From the NCBI GenBank assembly GCA_904420125.1, contig CAJFUK010000056.1:1-51869 (forward strand): a DNA stretch of 51,869 nt. The letters are read 5' to 3'. The notes under the pieces were generated by a model that had not been told where the DNA came from, did not search any database, and saw only the letters and a program-made list of their open reading frames with translations. This DNA comes from Candidatus Falkowella caecavicola. Lineage in GTDB: Bacteria; Bacillota; Clostridia; Oscillospirales; Ruminococcaceae. Position 1 is the first letter of the stretch, and the number at the start of each line of letters is the position of its first letter. This document shows, one piece after another, positions 26,558 to 35,607 of the stretch. The position numbers were made by a program, and so were the translations under genes.

Positions 26558-27938
26558 AGCTTTAGATACGATTACCCGCCACAGAATGTTTCTTCCAGGC
26601 AGCCGAGTGGTTGTCGGCTTGTCCGGAGGGGCTGATTCCATGGCACTTTTGCATTTTCTCTGTAAAGATTGTGCTGGTTTAGAGTTGCAGATCGTAGCTG
26701 CACATGTAAACCATTGCTTACGGGGAGAGGAAAGTGATGCGGATGAGGAATTTGCCCGGCAAGCTGCGGCCGATTATGGGGTAGAATTTCATTCTATACA
26801 CGCAGATATTCGTACTTTGTCTAACTCTTCAAAAGAAGGGCTGGAAGTTTGTGGCCGTAGGATCCGATATCGTTTTTTTGAGGACCTGGCTGGAAAAGAG
26901 GGACAGATTGCTACAGCGCATACTTTGTCCGACCGTGCAGAAACTCTTTTTTTGAATCTGGTACGGGGATGCGGGCTGCAGGGATTAGGTTCAATTCCTC
27001 CTGTACGGGGAAAGATCGTTCGCCCCTTGATCGATTGTTCGCGACAGGAAGTCGAATCTTACTGCAGTGAAAACGGACTTCTCTTTGTAACTGACAGCAG
27101 TAATTTATCTGATTTGTATACACGAAATAAAATTCGTTTGCAAGTTTTGCCTGCTCTGACCGCTATCAATCCATCTTTGCTCGACAGCGTACGGCACTTA
27201 ACAGACAGTGTTCGAGAAGATCAAGAGTTTTTACAACAACAAGCACGGCAGGCTTATATGGAATGCCGTACTGCAGAAGGGCTGGATATTTTAAAAACAG
27301 CCGCACTGGCTCCGGCAATTCGTAGCCGGGTGTGTAGCCTGTTCCTTTCAGAAAAAGGCATTCCATGTGACTATCAGCGTATTACAGAAACCATAGCTCT
27401 AATTATGGCCGGTCGGGGCCGCAGTAATCCATCGGGGACTTGTTTTTTAGAAGCGTATAATGGGGTGCTTGCCTGTTATCCAAGTCAGGAGGAGAAAGTT
27501 GCCTTCGATTTTTCCTTTTCCATGCAGAAGCAAAAGGATACATTTGTTTTGCCAGATGGCAGAGAAATATGTGTGCAGGTCGTGGTTGGCAACGAATCTG
27601 ATGGAAAAAATTTAAAAAATATTTATAAAAACGTCTCGCTTTTAATAATGGATTGTGATAAAATAGATAAGATAGTAAAAATTCGCCAGCGACAGGCCGG
27701 CGACACGATTTGTTTTTCTCACCGACGAGGAACAAAAACGTTAAAGAAACTTTTCAATGAACTTCGAATTCCTCCTCGCGATCGGGATGTGCTGCCTGTC
27801 CTTGCAGACCGTCAGGGAGTAATAGGCATTCCGGGAATGGGAATCAGCCAGCGGGTTGTCCCAGATCAAAATACGAAACGGTTATGTCTGTGCAGTTTCA
27901 CAAATAAAAATCTTAAAACGGAAATAAAAAATCTCTGA
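26538..27938 (+). CDS. tilS: tRNA(Ile) lysidine synthase
   Basis: The 466-residue enzyme attaches lysine to C34 of the tRNA-Ile with anticodon CAU so that it reads AUA. The N-type ATP pyrophosphatase loop is VGLSGGADSMALLHF at residues 27-41; HVNHCLRGEESDADE and HTLSDRAETLFLNLVRG are further TilS signatures. The C-terminal domain (RPRAGD-like RQRAGDTI... KKLFNE) is present. The ATG at 26538 overlaps dnaB by 20 bases without a good ribosome site; ATG 26586 is an alternative. tilS-hpt-ftsH is a conserved order. Confidence 0.93.
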   Translation: MHILKVKALDTITRHRMFLPGSRVVVGLSGGADSMALLHFLCKDCAGLELQIVAAHVNHCLRGEESDADEEFARQAAADYGVEFHSIHADIRTLSNSSKEGLEVCGRRIRYRFFEDLAGKEGQIATAHTLSDRAETLFLNLVRGCGLQGLGSIPPVRGKIVRPLIDCSRQEVESYCSENGLLFVTDSSNLSDLYTRNKIRLQVLPALTAINPSLLDSVRHLTDSVREDQEFLQQQARQAYMECRTAEGLDILKTAALAPAIRSRVCSLFLSEKGIPCDYQRITETIALIMAGRGRSNPSGTCFLEAYNGVLACYPSQEEKVAFDFSFSMQKQKDTFVLPDGREICVQVVVGNESDGKNLKNIYKNVSLLIMDCDKIDKIVKIRQRQAGDTICFSHRRGTKTLKKLFNELRIPPRDRDVLPVLADRQGVIGIPGMGISQRVVPDQNTKRLCLCSFTNKNLKTEIKNL

Positions 27939-27996
27939 ATCTTTTGTAAGATTTTCCGTTTTGGGGGTAATATACTATACAGAAAGGCTCGTTTAT

Positions 27997-28539
27997 ATGC
28001 TAAATGATATTCTAAAAGTTTTGGTAACAGAAAAAGAGTTGCGGGAAAAGGTTGCGGAGCTTGGTAAAAAAATTAGTGAAGATTATCGTAATAAAAATTT
28101 GATGATGGTTAGTGTATTAAAGGGATCTGTTGTCTTTATGGCAGATCTGATGCGTGCTATTGAGATCCCCTGTCAGATTGATTTTATGTCTGTATCCAGT
28201 TATGGAAATGGGACTAAAAGTTCTGGAGCCGTTAAGATTGTAAAGGACCTGGACCATGATCTAAAAGGATTTGATTTGCTGATTGTAGAAGATATCCTTG
28301 ACAGCGGCAGAACTCTGGATTATATTAAACATATGCTTTTACAGCGGGGAGTAAAATCTATTCGAATCTGTACGCTGTTGGATAAACCGGAACGTAGAGA
28401 GGCGAATATCGTACCGGATTATTCCTGTTTTACTATTCCGGATGAGTTTGTTGTAGGTTACGGGTTGGATTTTGCGGAAAAATATCGCAACCTGCCTTTT
28501 ATTGGTATTCTTAAGCCGCATGTATACAGCACTTTATAA
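27997..28539 (+). CDS. hpt: hypoxanthine phosphoribosyltransferase
   Basis: The 180-residue enzyme salvages hypoxanthine or guanine with PRPP. The PRPP loop is LLIVEDILDSGRTL, and the loop carrying the purine-contacting residues is FVVGYGLDFAEKYRNLP, both typical. The ATG at 27997 has AGAAAGG upstream; in-frame codons before it lack a ribosome site. It follows tilS by 58 bases and precedes ftsH, an arrangement shared by most Firmicutes. Confidence 0.95.
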   Translation: MLNDILKVLVTEKELREKVAELGKKISEDYRNKNLMMVSVLKGSVVFMADLMRAIEIPCQIDFMSVSSYGNGTKSSGAVKIVKDLDHDLKGFDLLIVEDILDSGRTLDYIKHMLLQRGVKSIRICTLLDKPERREANIVPDYSCFTIPDEFVVGYGLDFAEKYRNLPFIGILKPHVYSTL

Positions 28540-28716
28540 AATTATATTTTTGTTGTCTGGATTCGGAAAATTTTCACATAAGCAACATATTCCGGGTGTA
28601 TACTGTGTGATATACTGGAAAAGAATTATATTTGGATTTAGTGGACTCTATCGTAAGAAGAGATCTGGTGCCGACAGCTGTTGTTGGTTAGTGACTATAT
28701 AAAGGGAGATGGTTTT

Positions 28717-30729
28717 TTGGAAGGAGATAAGAAAGGAAAAGGCTTTAATCTTGCTTATCTGCTGGTTTTAGGTGTTTTATGTATAACAGGATTGCTCTTA
28801 TGGAAAGCGACACCTACTACAATGTCGCAGACACTTTATTCTGATATCATACTGTATTTTGATACCGATCAAGTGGAATCTTATAGACTGAATATTAGTT
28901 CAGGAGATCTGGAACTTCATTTGCGGAATCAGGAAACCCCGATTTTTTATCGGGTTCCGGCAATACAGCGCTTTCTGGAACGTGTAGAACCAATTGTATT
29001 TGACTATAATGCAGAACATCCGGATAATCCAATCGAAGTGGACTATCAGGTTAATGCGGATTTGTCATGGTTGATAACGGGGCTTCCTTTGCTGTTGGTA
29101 ATGGGGCTTATGGTCGTTTGGTTCTTCCTCATGATGCGCCAGAACGGCGGCGGAAAGATTAACCAGTTTGGTAAGGCAAATATAAAAAATTCTCTACATT
29201 CTGGTAGAAAAGCCACATTTGCAGATGTTGCTGGGGCAGATGAAGAAAAAGAAGAGCTTTCTGAAATTGTAGAATTTCTGAAATCTCCTGCAAGATTTAA
29301 TGAGCTGGGCGCACGGATTCCAAAAGGAGTACTGTTGATAGGCCCTCCTGGAACTGGTAAGACATTACTTGCCCGTGCTGTAGCTGGTGAGGCGGGCGTG
29401 CCGTTTTTTTCCATATCCGGTTCTGATTTTGTTGAAATGTTTGTCGGTGTCGGCGCTTCGCGTGTACGTGATTTGTTTGAACAGGCTAAGAAAAATGCGC
29501 CTTCTATTGTGTTTATTGATGAAATTGATGCCGTGGGCCGCCAGCGTGGTACTGGATTAGGAGGCGGTCATGATGAGCGTGAACAGACATTAAACCAGTT
29601 GCTTGTAGAGATGGATGGGTTTGGTGCAAATGAAGGCATTATCATTATTGCTGCAACAAATCGAAGGGATATTCTGGACCCAGCGTTGCTTCGGCCAGGA
29701 CGCTTTGACCGTGAAGTATATGTTGGTTACCCAGATATTAAGGGACGTGAAGAGATTCTTAAGGTTCATGCCCGAAATAAACCGCTTGGATTTGATGTAG
29801 ATCTTTCAGTTATTGCAAAATCTACGGCTGGTTTTACTGGTGCAGACTTGGAAAACCTGTTAAACGAGGCGGCATTGCTGGCCGCCAGAAGAAATCATAA
29901 GGCGATTACCTTGTCCGATATTGAAGAAGCGACTATCAAGGTGGTTGTTGGACCCGAAAAACGTTCAAAGGTCATTAGCAATCAAGAGAAAAAGCTTACT
30001 GCTTACCATGAGGCAGGGCATGCAATTGCCACCTACTTTTGTGAAACACAGGATCCGGTTCATCAAATCTCGATTATTCCCCGCGGAATGGCAGGCGGAT
30101 TTACGATGCATTTACCGGAACAGGATAGAAGTTACCGGCGTAAACGTGAAATGCAGGAGGAGATCATAGTTTTGCTTGGTGGACGGGTTGCCGAGTCTTT
30201 AATTTTGGAGGATATCTCTACAGGTGCATCCAATGATATTGAACGTGCTACGCAAACAGCTCGTGCAATGGTCACTCGTTATGGATTCAGTGAACGGTTA
30301 GGGCCAATCGTTTACGGGGAGAGTAATCATGAAGTATTTCTTGGACGTGATTTTAGCAGCACGCCAAGTTATTCAGATAACGTAGCTGCAGAAATTGACG
30401 CCGAGATCCGAGAAATTATTGACCGTGCTTATGAACGTTGTACAGAGATTTTGAAAAACAATATGGATAAACTTCACCTGATAGCTAAATTCCTTCTGGT
30501 CTACGAAAAGATTGACGGTGAAATGTTCCAGAAACTGATGAATGGGGAATTGGGTGAAGCAGATCTTCCGTCAAAAGAGAAGACGGAAGCAGAGTCTTCA
30601 GATTCTAAAGATTCACAGGCAGCCACGGAAGAAACCTCTATGGAATCAGTGGAAGAAGCTTCCGCAGAAGAAGATCCTGTCGAGGATAGTGGCCAATCCA
30701 CCGACGAATCGTCCGGAAATCAGGACTGA
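28717..30729 (+). CDS. ftsH: ATP-dependent zinc metalloprotease FtsH
   Basis: The 670-residue membrane AAA+ protease degrades misfolded membrane proteins and short-lived regulators. TM1 is at about residues 12-30 and TM2 at about 119-140, with an extracellular domain between. Walker A is GPPGTGKT (209-216), Walker [12 protein letters not shown], and the second region of homology [19 protein letters not shown]. The zinc site is YHEAGHA. The tail of about 60 residues is rich in Glu, Ser and Asp and low-complexity. No ATG is usable; I chose the TTG at 28717 with GGGAG nine bases upstream. The TTG start is the main uncertainty. Confidence 0.95.
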   Translation: MEGDKKGKGFNLAYLLVLGVLCITGLLLWKATPTTMSQTLYSDIILYFDTDQVESYRLNISSGDLELHLRNQETPIFYRVPAIQRFLERVEPIVFDYNAEHPDNPIEVDYQVNADLSWLITGLPLLLVMGLMVVWFFLMMRQNGGGKINQFGKANIKNSLHSGRKATFADVAGADEEKEELSEIVEFLKSPARFNELGARIPKGVLLIGPPGTGKTLLARAVAGEAGVPFFSISGSDFVEMFVGVGASRVRDLFEQAKKNAPSIVFIDEIDAVGRQRGTGLGGGHDEREQTLNQLLVEMDGFGANEGIIIIAATNRRDILDPALLRPGRFDREVYVGYPDIKGREEILKVHARNKPLGFDVDLSVIAKSTAGFTGADLENLLNEAALLAARRNHKAITLSDIEEATIKVVVGPEKRSKVISNQEKKLTAYHEAGHAIATYFCETQDPVHQISIIPRGMAGGFTMHLPEQDRSYRRKREMQEEIIVLLGGRVAESLILEDISTGASNDIERATQTARAMVTRYGFSERLGPIVYGESNHEVFLGRDFSSTPSYSDNVAAEIDAEIREIIDRAYERCTEILKNNMDKLHLIAKFLLVYEKIDGEMFQKLMNGELGEADLPSKEKTEAESSDSKDSQAATEETSMESVEEASAEEDPVEDSGQSTDESSGNQD

Positions 30730-30731
30730 TT

Positions 30732-30765
30732 AAAAAGAATAGCCGCTCAGCGGCTATTCTTTTTA
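30732..30765 (+). terminator. ftsH terminator
   Basis: AAAGAATAGCCGC and GCGGCTATTCTTT form a perfect stem with a tiny loop, followed by TTTT. It closes the dnaB-tilS-hpt-ftsH run. Confidence 0.85.
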
Positions 30766-30823
30766 CATATATTCTGTAAGTTGTGATATAACATACAAAA
30801 AATAGAAAACAGGTGAAAAGCGG

Positions 30824-31552
30824 ATGCAGAAAATACTCGGATATATGCGTAAAGCAATCACAGAGTTTAATATGATTCAACCTGGGGATAAAATTGCGGT
30901 AGGTGTTTCCGGCGGGAAAGACAGCGTTGTTTTGCTTATGGGATTGGTGCGTTTGCAACGTTTTATCGGAATCGACTATCAAATTGTCGCGATTACACTG
31001 GATCCCTGTTTTGGCGGACAGGAAACCGATTATAGTACGATTGAGTCCCTTTGTAAAGAGCTGGGGGTAGAATACCGACTGATTCGCACCCAGATTGGGC
31101 AGATTGTTTTTGATGAGCGTAAGGAGGATCATCCTTGTAGTTTATGTGCGCGGATGAGAAGGGGAGCGCTGCATGATGCAGCCAAGGCGGCCGGATGTAA
31201 CGTGGTTGCACTGGGTCATCATTATGACGATGCGGTCGAGACCTTTGTTATGAACCTTTTTATTGAAGGGAGACTTGGCTGTTTTTCGCCCAAAAGCTAT
31301 CTTTCCCGCAAAGAGCTTAATATGATTCGTCCGTTGGTATTTGCGCCTGAAAAAGAGATTCGCCGAGCAGCAGAGCGGTGTAAGCTGCCAATTGTAAAAA
31401 GCAAATGTCCGGCAGATGGACATACTTCAAGGCAGGAAATTAAGGAGTTTTTACGGGAAAGAGAGCGTGAGGATCACGGGTTTACCTTCCGTTTATTCGG
31501 TGCTATGCGTCGCGCCGGCCTGGATGGCTGGGGAAAAAACCAGGATTCCTAA
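30824..31552 (+). CDS. TtcA-like tRNA 2-thiocytidine synthetase (PP-loop ATPase)
   Basis: The 242-residue PP-loop enzyme resembles TtcA, which makes 2-thiocytidine at position 32 of tRNAs using ATP and sulfur. The PP-loop is VGVSGGKDSVVLL. The cysteine pair in CSLCARMRRGAL and ALGHHYDDAVET are TtcA/TtuA family motifs; a further cysteine occurs at KSKCPADG. The Fe-S cluster is usually bound by three cysteines, and candidates for all are present. The start has AGGTG upstream. It appears monocistronic, bounded by terminators on both sides. Confidence 0.85.
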   Translation: MQKILGYMRKAITEFNMIQPGDKIAVGVSGGKDSVVLLMGLVRLQRFIGIDYQIVAITLDPCFGGQETDYSTIESLCKELGVEYRLIRTQIGQIVFDERKEDHPCSLCARMRRGALHDAAKAAGCNVVALGHHYDDAVETFVMNLFIEGRLGCFSPKSYLSRKELNMIRPLVFAPEKEIRRAAERCKLPIVKSKCPADGHTSRQEIKEFLREREREDHGFTFRLFGAMRRAGLDGWGKNQDS

Positions 31553-31600
31553 TTTGGGGGCATCTGGGCGGGGTTCTTACTTAAAATTGCCCATTATATG

Positions 31601-31648
31601 AAAAATCCCATGCATGGATAGAGTATATTCTCCATGCATGGGATTTTT
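31601..31648. terminator. bidirectional terminator between convergent genes
   Basis: An 18-bp perfect stem (arm AAAAATCCCATGCATGGA) serves the TtcA-like gene on the plus strand and the SPFH gene on the minus strand. Confidence 0.85.
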
Positions 31649-31655
31649 GTAATTT

Positions 31656-32699
31656 TTATTGTTGTGCCGGTGCCGGTGTACCGCAGGAGGAACAAAACTT
31701 ATCATTGGGATCCAGTTTTGCACCACATTTGGTACAAAAGGCCCGGTGCTGACGTTCGATTTTCTGGCCACAGTTAGAACAAAACTTCGCATCACCGGGC
31801 AACGCCTCCCCGCATGCCGGACAATGAACGCCGGCTGCCGGTGTTTCGGAAGTCCCTGGGGTCATTTTGTCGAGCATTCGCATCGCCGCGGTCATGCCGA
31901 CCACGCTTTCAGCCATACCCGCCGCAGCGTTACCGGCGGAACCGGTTGACGATCCCATCGCATCTCCGAGAGCTGTTTGCTGATATCGGTTTAGATCTCC
32001 GGCCATATAAGCGGCAGCCGCTTTTTCGACTTTCTGCTGAACCTCTTTAGGATAACTGATATCGGAAAAATGGAAAGCTACCACCGAGATACCGTTTTTC
32101 ATTAATTCCATATCCAGATCGGAACGGATTCCTTTCGCGACAGCATCTGCATTAATTTTAAGATGTGTAGCGTCCCCTGTTTGGCCGGCCATCCATTTCA
32201 TCAGTTGCTGATCCAGCACAGCAAGAATACGATCCCGAATATCCTGCGTTGTATAGACCTGGCGAACACCGGCCAAGCTGTCAATGAGAGCAACATAATC
32301 CCGCACTTTAATCACGAAATTACCAAAAGCGCGGATTGGAAGTCCCCCGGGCAGTCCGGCAAAAGGAATATTAACCGCGCTTTTGGTGCCCCAGTTCATC
32401 GTCAATTCTTTATTATTGACGAACAGCACTTCCGCGCGCAGGTCAGTATTAAAGCCGAAGCGGAATCCTTTGAGCGTACTTAAAAAAGGAATGATTTCCG
32501 ATTCAATTGAGTAATTTCCCTCATCGGTAAAAATTCCTTCAATCCGGCCGTTATATAAAAAGATTGCATCTTGACCTGGCCGGATGACCAAACGGCTTCC
32601 TTTTTTGATTTCAGCCTGCGGCCATTTCCAAAAGATTACGTCATCGCTGGCTTCTTTCCATTCAACCACTGCAGAAAACTGATTTGAAAACAATCCCAT
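31656..32699 (-). CDS. SPFH-domain protein with C-terminal zinc ribbons (YdjI-like)
   Basis: The 347-residue protein carries an SPFH/virion-core-like domain (about residues 20-230; KGSRLVIRPGQDAIFLYNG, then VRDYVALIDSLAG). A glycine/alanine-rich linker follows, then two zinc ribbons: CPACGEALPGDAKFCSNCG and CTKCGAKLDPNDKFCSSCG. Bacillus YdjI has the same order and works with the PspA-like YdjF to protect the membrane. No transmembrane segment is seen. It lies 87 bases downstream of pspA on the same strand, so the pair is an envelope-stress module. Confidence 0.88.
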   Translation of the reverse strand: MGLFSNQFSAVVEWKEASDDVIFWKWPQAEIKKGSRLVIRPGQDAIFLYNGRIEGIFTDEGNYSIESEIIPFLSTLKGFRFGFNTDLRAEVLFVNNKELTMNWGTKSAVNIPFAGLPGGLPIRAFGNFVIKVRDYVALIDSLAGVRQVYTTQDIRDRILAVLDQQLMKWMAGQTGDATHLKINADAVAKGIRSDLDMELMKNGISVVAFHFSDISYPKEVQQKVEKAAAAYMAGDLNRYQQTALGDAMGSSTGSAGNAAAGMAESVVGMTAAMRMLDKMTPGTSETPAAGVHCPACGEALPGDAKFCSNCGQKIERQHRAFCTKCGAKLDPNDKFCSSCGTPAPAQQ

Positions 32700-32786
32700 G
32701 GTGATCTCTCCCCTTTTATAGAAATGGCTTACTACAGATCTTTCTGTAGTAAGCCGTTGGAAATTCAGTGATGTATTTTGCGCAGA

Positions 32787-33461
32787 CTATTTCCCGGCCT
32801 GTGCTTTCAGAGCAGCCAGTTCGGCCTCTATATCGGCAGAAGCGGCTGCCGAATATTTAGACTTAAGGTCTTCAATGGAATCGGATTCTGCATTGAGTTC
32901 TGCTCTGGCATTCGCCTCATCCAACAATCGATTGGCTTTCTCTTCCATCCGGTCAAATGCGCTGATATGATTTTGGGTGTTCCCCATTTTTTCTGTAATT
33001 GAATTAATTCTTTCCTGCGTCTTAGCAACAGAAACTTTTGCTTTAATGGCATCCTTCCGGTTATGCAACTCGTCGATCTGCTGTACAAGTTTATCATGCA
33101 TCTGACGCATTTTCTGGGCATTTGCATCCGCCAGGCTATAAGCCTCCTGAAGGTTCTGTAATTTTGCTGTATATTCTGCTTTCTGGGTCAGAAAACGCCG
33201 TGCATCATCATCATTTCCGGCAGCAACCGCCCGGCCTGCATAATCAGCGAGTTTTTGAATCTCATCCTGGCATTCTTCTACCGCACGTTTTGCACGCTGC
33301 GCCTCTGCCATAACGCCAGCGGTTTCTGATTTTACTTGTCCCAGATCATCGTTGAGGTCCCGAAGATACTGGTCAATCATTTTAGAAGGATCTTCCATCT
33401 TGTCTAACATCGCGTTAATATTTGAAGACATAATATCCTTAAAACGAGATAAGATACCCAT
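32787..33461 (-). CDS. pspA: PspA/IM30 family protein
   Basis: The 224-residue protein is predicted to be nearly all coiled-coil. The opening MGILSRFKDIMSSNINAML is the amphipathic membrane-binding helix of PspA/YdjF, an ESCRT-III-like family that assembles on stressed membranes. It carries IDQYLRDLNDDLGQVKSE and long heptad stretches to the end. The start has GAGGTG upstream, and the promoter at 33512-33540 drives it together with the SPFH gene. Confidence 0.92.
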   Translation of the reverse strand: MGILSRFKDIMSSNINAMLDKMEDPSKMIDQYLRDLNDDLGQVKSETAGVMAEAQRAKRAVEECQDEIQKLADYAGRAVAAGNDDDARRFLTQKAEYTAKLQNLQEAYSLADANAQKMRQMHDKLVQQIDELHNRKDAIKAKVSVAKTQERINSITEKMGNTQNHISAFDRMEEKANRLLDEANARAELNAESDSIEDLKSKYSAAASADIEAELAALKAQAGK

Positions 33462-33511
33462 ACAAACACCTCACTATTTTTAATTCAGTTCGCAAAAGAA
33501 ACTGTATAATA

Positions 33512-33540
33512 AGAATAACATTTTTTAGATAGAAATTCAA
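33512..33540 (-). promoter_or_regulatory. promoter of the PspA-SPFH operon
   Basis: TTGAAT, a 17-base spacer and TATTCT lie about 50 bases upstream of pspA on the minus strand. Confidence 0.55.
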
Positions 33541-33601
33541 TAAGAATTCTTGACAAAAACATGTATTTTTTATGTCTGTGCGAAGAAAAGGCAGGTTTTA
33601 T

Positions 33602-33964
33602 TTATTTACTCCATGATTTAGAGCCGGACATGTGGGTAAACAGGCGAAGATCAACCGGTTTTCCGATTTTTTGGGCATATTCGATTGTATATTTTGTACC
33701 TCTGGAGCGGCCATCCCAGATTGCCAAGACCAGATCACACGCTGCTACAATTTGCTGATTTCGCAGTAACGGGGCAATTTTGGGAGGATACCGTCGGTAG
33801 TCAGGAAGAAAAACGCGAATCGGTATATGATTTGCCCGCGCGCAGATTTCTGCTTGCCGGTCAATACCCGAAGCACCTCCGGAAATAAGCATCGTTGTTT
33901 CCGGAGGAAGAAAGGGCGCGATATTAATATGAAGAGAGCGGGATCCAATGACTGCGACTTTCAT
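33602..33964 (-). CDS. SLOG-fold (DUF2493/DprA-like) small protein
   Basis: The 120-residue protein has a Rossmann-like SLOG fold: KVAVIGSRSL at the start, LISGGASGIDRQAEICA in the nucleotide or ligand loop, and DLVLAIWDGRSRGTKYTIEYA with GKPV. DUF2493/YpsA-type proteins bind nucleotides; some SLOG members sense NAD-derived or DNA ligands, others are enzymes. Its ligand is unknown. The ATG at 33964 has AGGAGGTG upstream, and the gene follows the FabG-like reductase by 21 bases, so they share a transcript. Confidence 0.75.
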   Translation of the reverse strand: MKVAVIGSRSLHINIAPFLPPETTMLISGGASGIDRQAEICARANHIPIRVFLPDYRRYPPKIAPLLRNQQIVAACDLVLAIWDGRSRGTKYTIEYAQKIGKPVDLRLFTHMSGSKSWSK

Positions 33965-33985
33965 AGCGAGCACCTCCTGTTAACC

Positions 33986-34720
33986 TCAGATTAGGAAGCC
34001 GCCATTAGGGCTGACTACCTGCCCGGTAATAAAATCGGCTTTTTCGGATGCAAGAAATAAGATGGTTTCAGCAATGTCCACGGCCCGCCCGATGACACCC
34101 AGTGGCGTTTCTTCGGCAAGGCTTCGCATTGTTTCAGCGTCATAGCAACGATTCATGTCTGTATCAATCACGCCGGGGGCAACACAGTTGACCTGTATGC
34201 CGGAGGGGCCCATTTCCTTGGCAAGTGCCTTAGTCAGGCCGATTAAAGCGGCTTTGGATACGGTATAGTGGACCTCGCAGGAGGCACCGGAAATCCCCCA
34301 GACAGAGGAAATATTAATAATTTTTCCAGCTTTTTTTCGGATCATCCCGGGAAGAACCGCCTGGCAGCAATAGAAAGCGCCGTTGAGATTGACGGCAAGC
34401 ATATGTTGCCACTCATCGTCGGTGATATCTGTAAAGAGTTTCTGTTGGGAGATTCCGGCATTATTGACCAGGATATCTACGCTGCCCAACTGCCGCTCAA
34501 TGACCGCAAACATCTGTTGGACCTGTGCACGGTCGGATACATCCGCCTGTACCGGCAGGACATTGTACCCCTGCCGGCGAAGTTCAGCGCAGAATGCCGC
34601 CGCATCGTCTGCACTTTTGCAGTAATTGACGGCAACATTTGCTCCCTCAAGGGCAAATTTGCGGGCAGTCTCCCGGCCAATTCCGCGTGAAGCACCGGTT
34701 ATCAATACGGTTTTCGCCAT
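33986..34720 (-). CDS. SDR-family oxidoreductase (FabG-like)
   Basis: The 244-residue short-chain dehydrogenase has the NADP loop TGASRGIGRETA, NNAGIS, the catalytic serine in ISSVWGISGA and the YTVSK tyrosine/lysine pair, then VAPGVIDTDMN. Sequence and length fit FabG (3-oxoacyl-ACP reductase) of fatty acid synthesis. It stands apart from any fab cluster, so another substrate is possible. The ATG at 34720 has AAGGTGGA upstream. It heads a two-gene operon with the SLOG protein. Confidence 0.85.
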   Translation of the reverse strand: MAKTVLITGASRGIGRETARKFALEGANVAVNYCKSADDAAAFCAELRRQGYNVLPVQADVSDRAQVQQMFAVIERQLGSVDILVNNAGISQQKLFTDITDDEWQHMLAVNLNGAFYCCQAVLPGMIRKKAGKIINISSVWGISGASCEVHYTVSKAALIGLTKALAKEMGPSGIQVNCVAPGVIDTDMNRCYDAETMRSLAEETPLGVIGRAVDIAETILFLASEKADFITGQVVSPNGGFLI

Positions 34721-34888
34721 AAATCCACCTTGTTTCATTTCGCCACGGAGGATCAGGAAAAGCGCTTTTTAACGAACCACCGTCCAACGAAGATATTTTT
34801 TTCAGGATAGCTTATAGATTGTAGGCCGCGTCCGGACAAAGATCCAAAAGCCGCAGCCTGTTTAAATACGCCTCATTTTAAACCCGCA

Positions 34889-35269
34889 TCATTGTTTCCA
34901 ATCCCAGGGAAGCAGCTCTTTCAGCCGCAGGATCTTCCCGCCCGGAAGCAGCACCTGCGCATCCCGGTTTTTCGGATGAAGCTGGGTCAAAAACTCACGG
35001 CACCGGCCGCATGGCGCCAAAACCTGTCCATCTCCCCCGACCGCAACCAGAGCAGTGATCTGATTTTCTCCGGCCGTAATCATTGCAGCCGCCGCCGCAT
35101 GTTCGGCACAGAATCCCATGGAACAGGCGGTATCAATACACACCCCGGTATACAGGTTGCCCGCAGCAGTCAGCAGCGCAGCCCCCACCCCGCCAGCTTC
35201 TGCAAACGGTGAAAGGACACGGGGAGCAACGACCGCTTTGGCCGCCTGATAAATTTTTTCAAAATCCAT
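34889..35269 (-). CDS. cdd: cytidine deaminase
   Basis: The 126-residue homotetrameric zinc enzyme deaminates cytidine and deoxycytidine to uridine forms. The zinc and catalytic motifs are CAEHAAAAAMI and APCGRCREFL. The first motif has histidine where most homologues have Arg-Thr, a small deviation near the proton-shuttling glutamate. ATG 35269 has AAAGG about 11 bases upstream; TTG 35278 is the in-frame alternative. The short C terminus ends at DWKQ. It stands alone. Confidence 0.87.
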   Translation of the reverse strand: MDFEKIYQAAKAVVAPRVLSPFAEAGGVGAALLTAAGNLYTGVCIDTACSMGFCAEHAAAAAMITAGENQITALVAVGGDGQVLAPCGRCREFLTQLHPKNRDAQVLLPGGKILRLKELLPWDWKQ

Positions 35270-35343
35270 TTTTCTCAAGTCCTTTCATTGAAAAGCCGTC
35301 CAAATCGCAGTATAATAGAAAATCATAGTGAGGAAAGGGACGG

Positions 35344-35607
35344 TTGCGGGTGTTACAGATACGAAGAATGGGCTATCGGATGGAAGTAGATATTCATGGC
35401 ATGACAGTTGCCGAAGCCAAAAAAGCGTTGGAGCAGTTTCTTTCGACAGTGCCGGCCGGTGTTATGGAAGTGACTGTGATTCATGGCTGTCATATGGGGA
35501 ACAGCCTGCAAAAGATGGTGCGCACCCAGCTCAGCCACAAGCGGATCGCACGCAAAATATTGTCCATGAACAATGGGATTACGGTCTTAGAGCTAATCCC
35601 TCGGTAA
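35344..35607 (+). CDS. Smr domain protein
   Basis: The 87-residue protein consists almost only of an Smr domain: EVDIHGMTVAEAKKALEQF, then VIHGCHMGNSLQKMVRTQL, matching the DxH and the HG-x-G-x-L motifs. Smr domains nick DNA or RNA (MutS2 C terminus), but single-domain forms have no fixed role. It starts with TTG at 35344, five bases after GGG; ATG 35368 is an alternative. Its 3' end overlaps the convergent ribF gene by 29 bases. Confidence 0.8.
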   Translation: MRVLQIRRMGYRMEVDIHGMTVAEAKKALEQFLSTVPAGVMEVTVIHGCHMGNSLQKMVRTQLSHKRIARKILSMNNGITVLELIPR

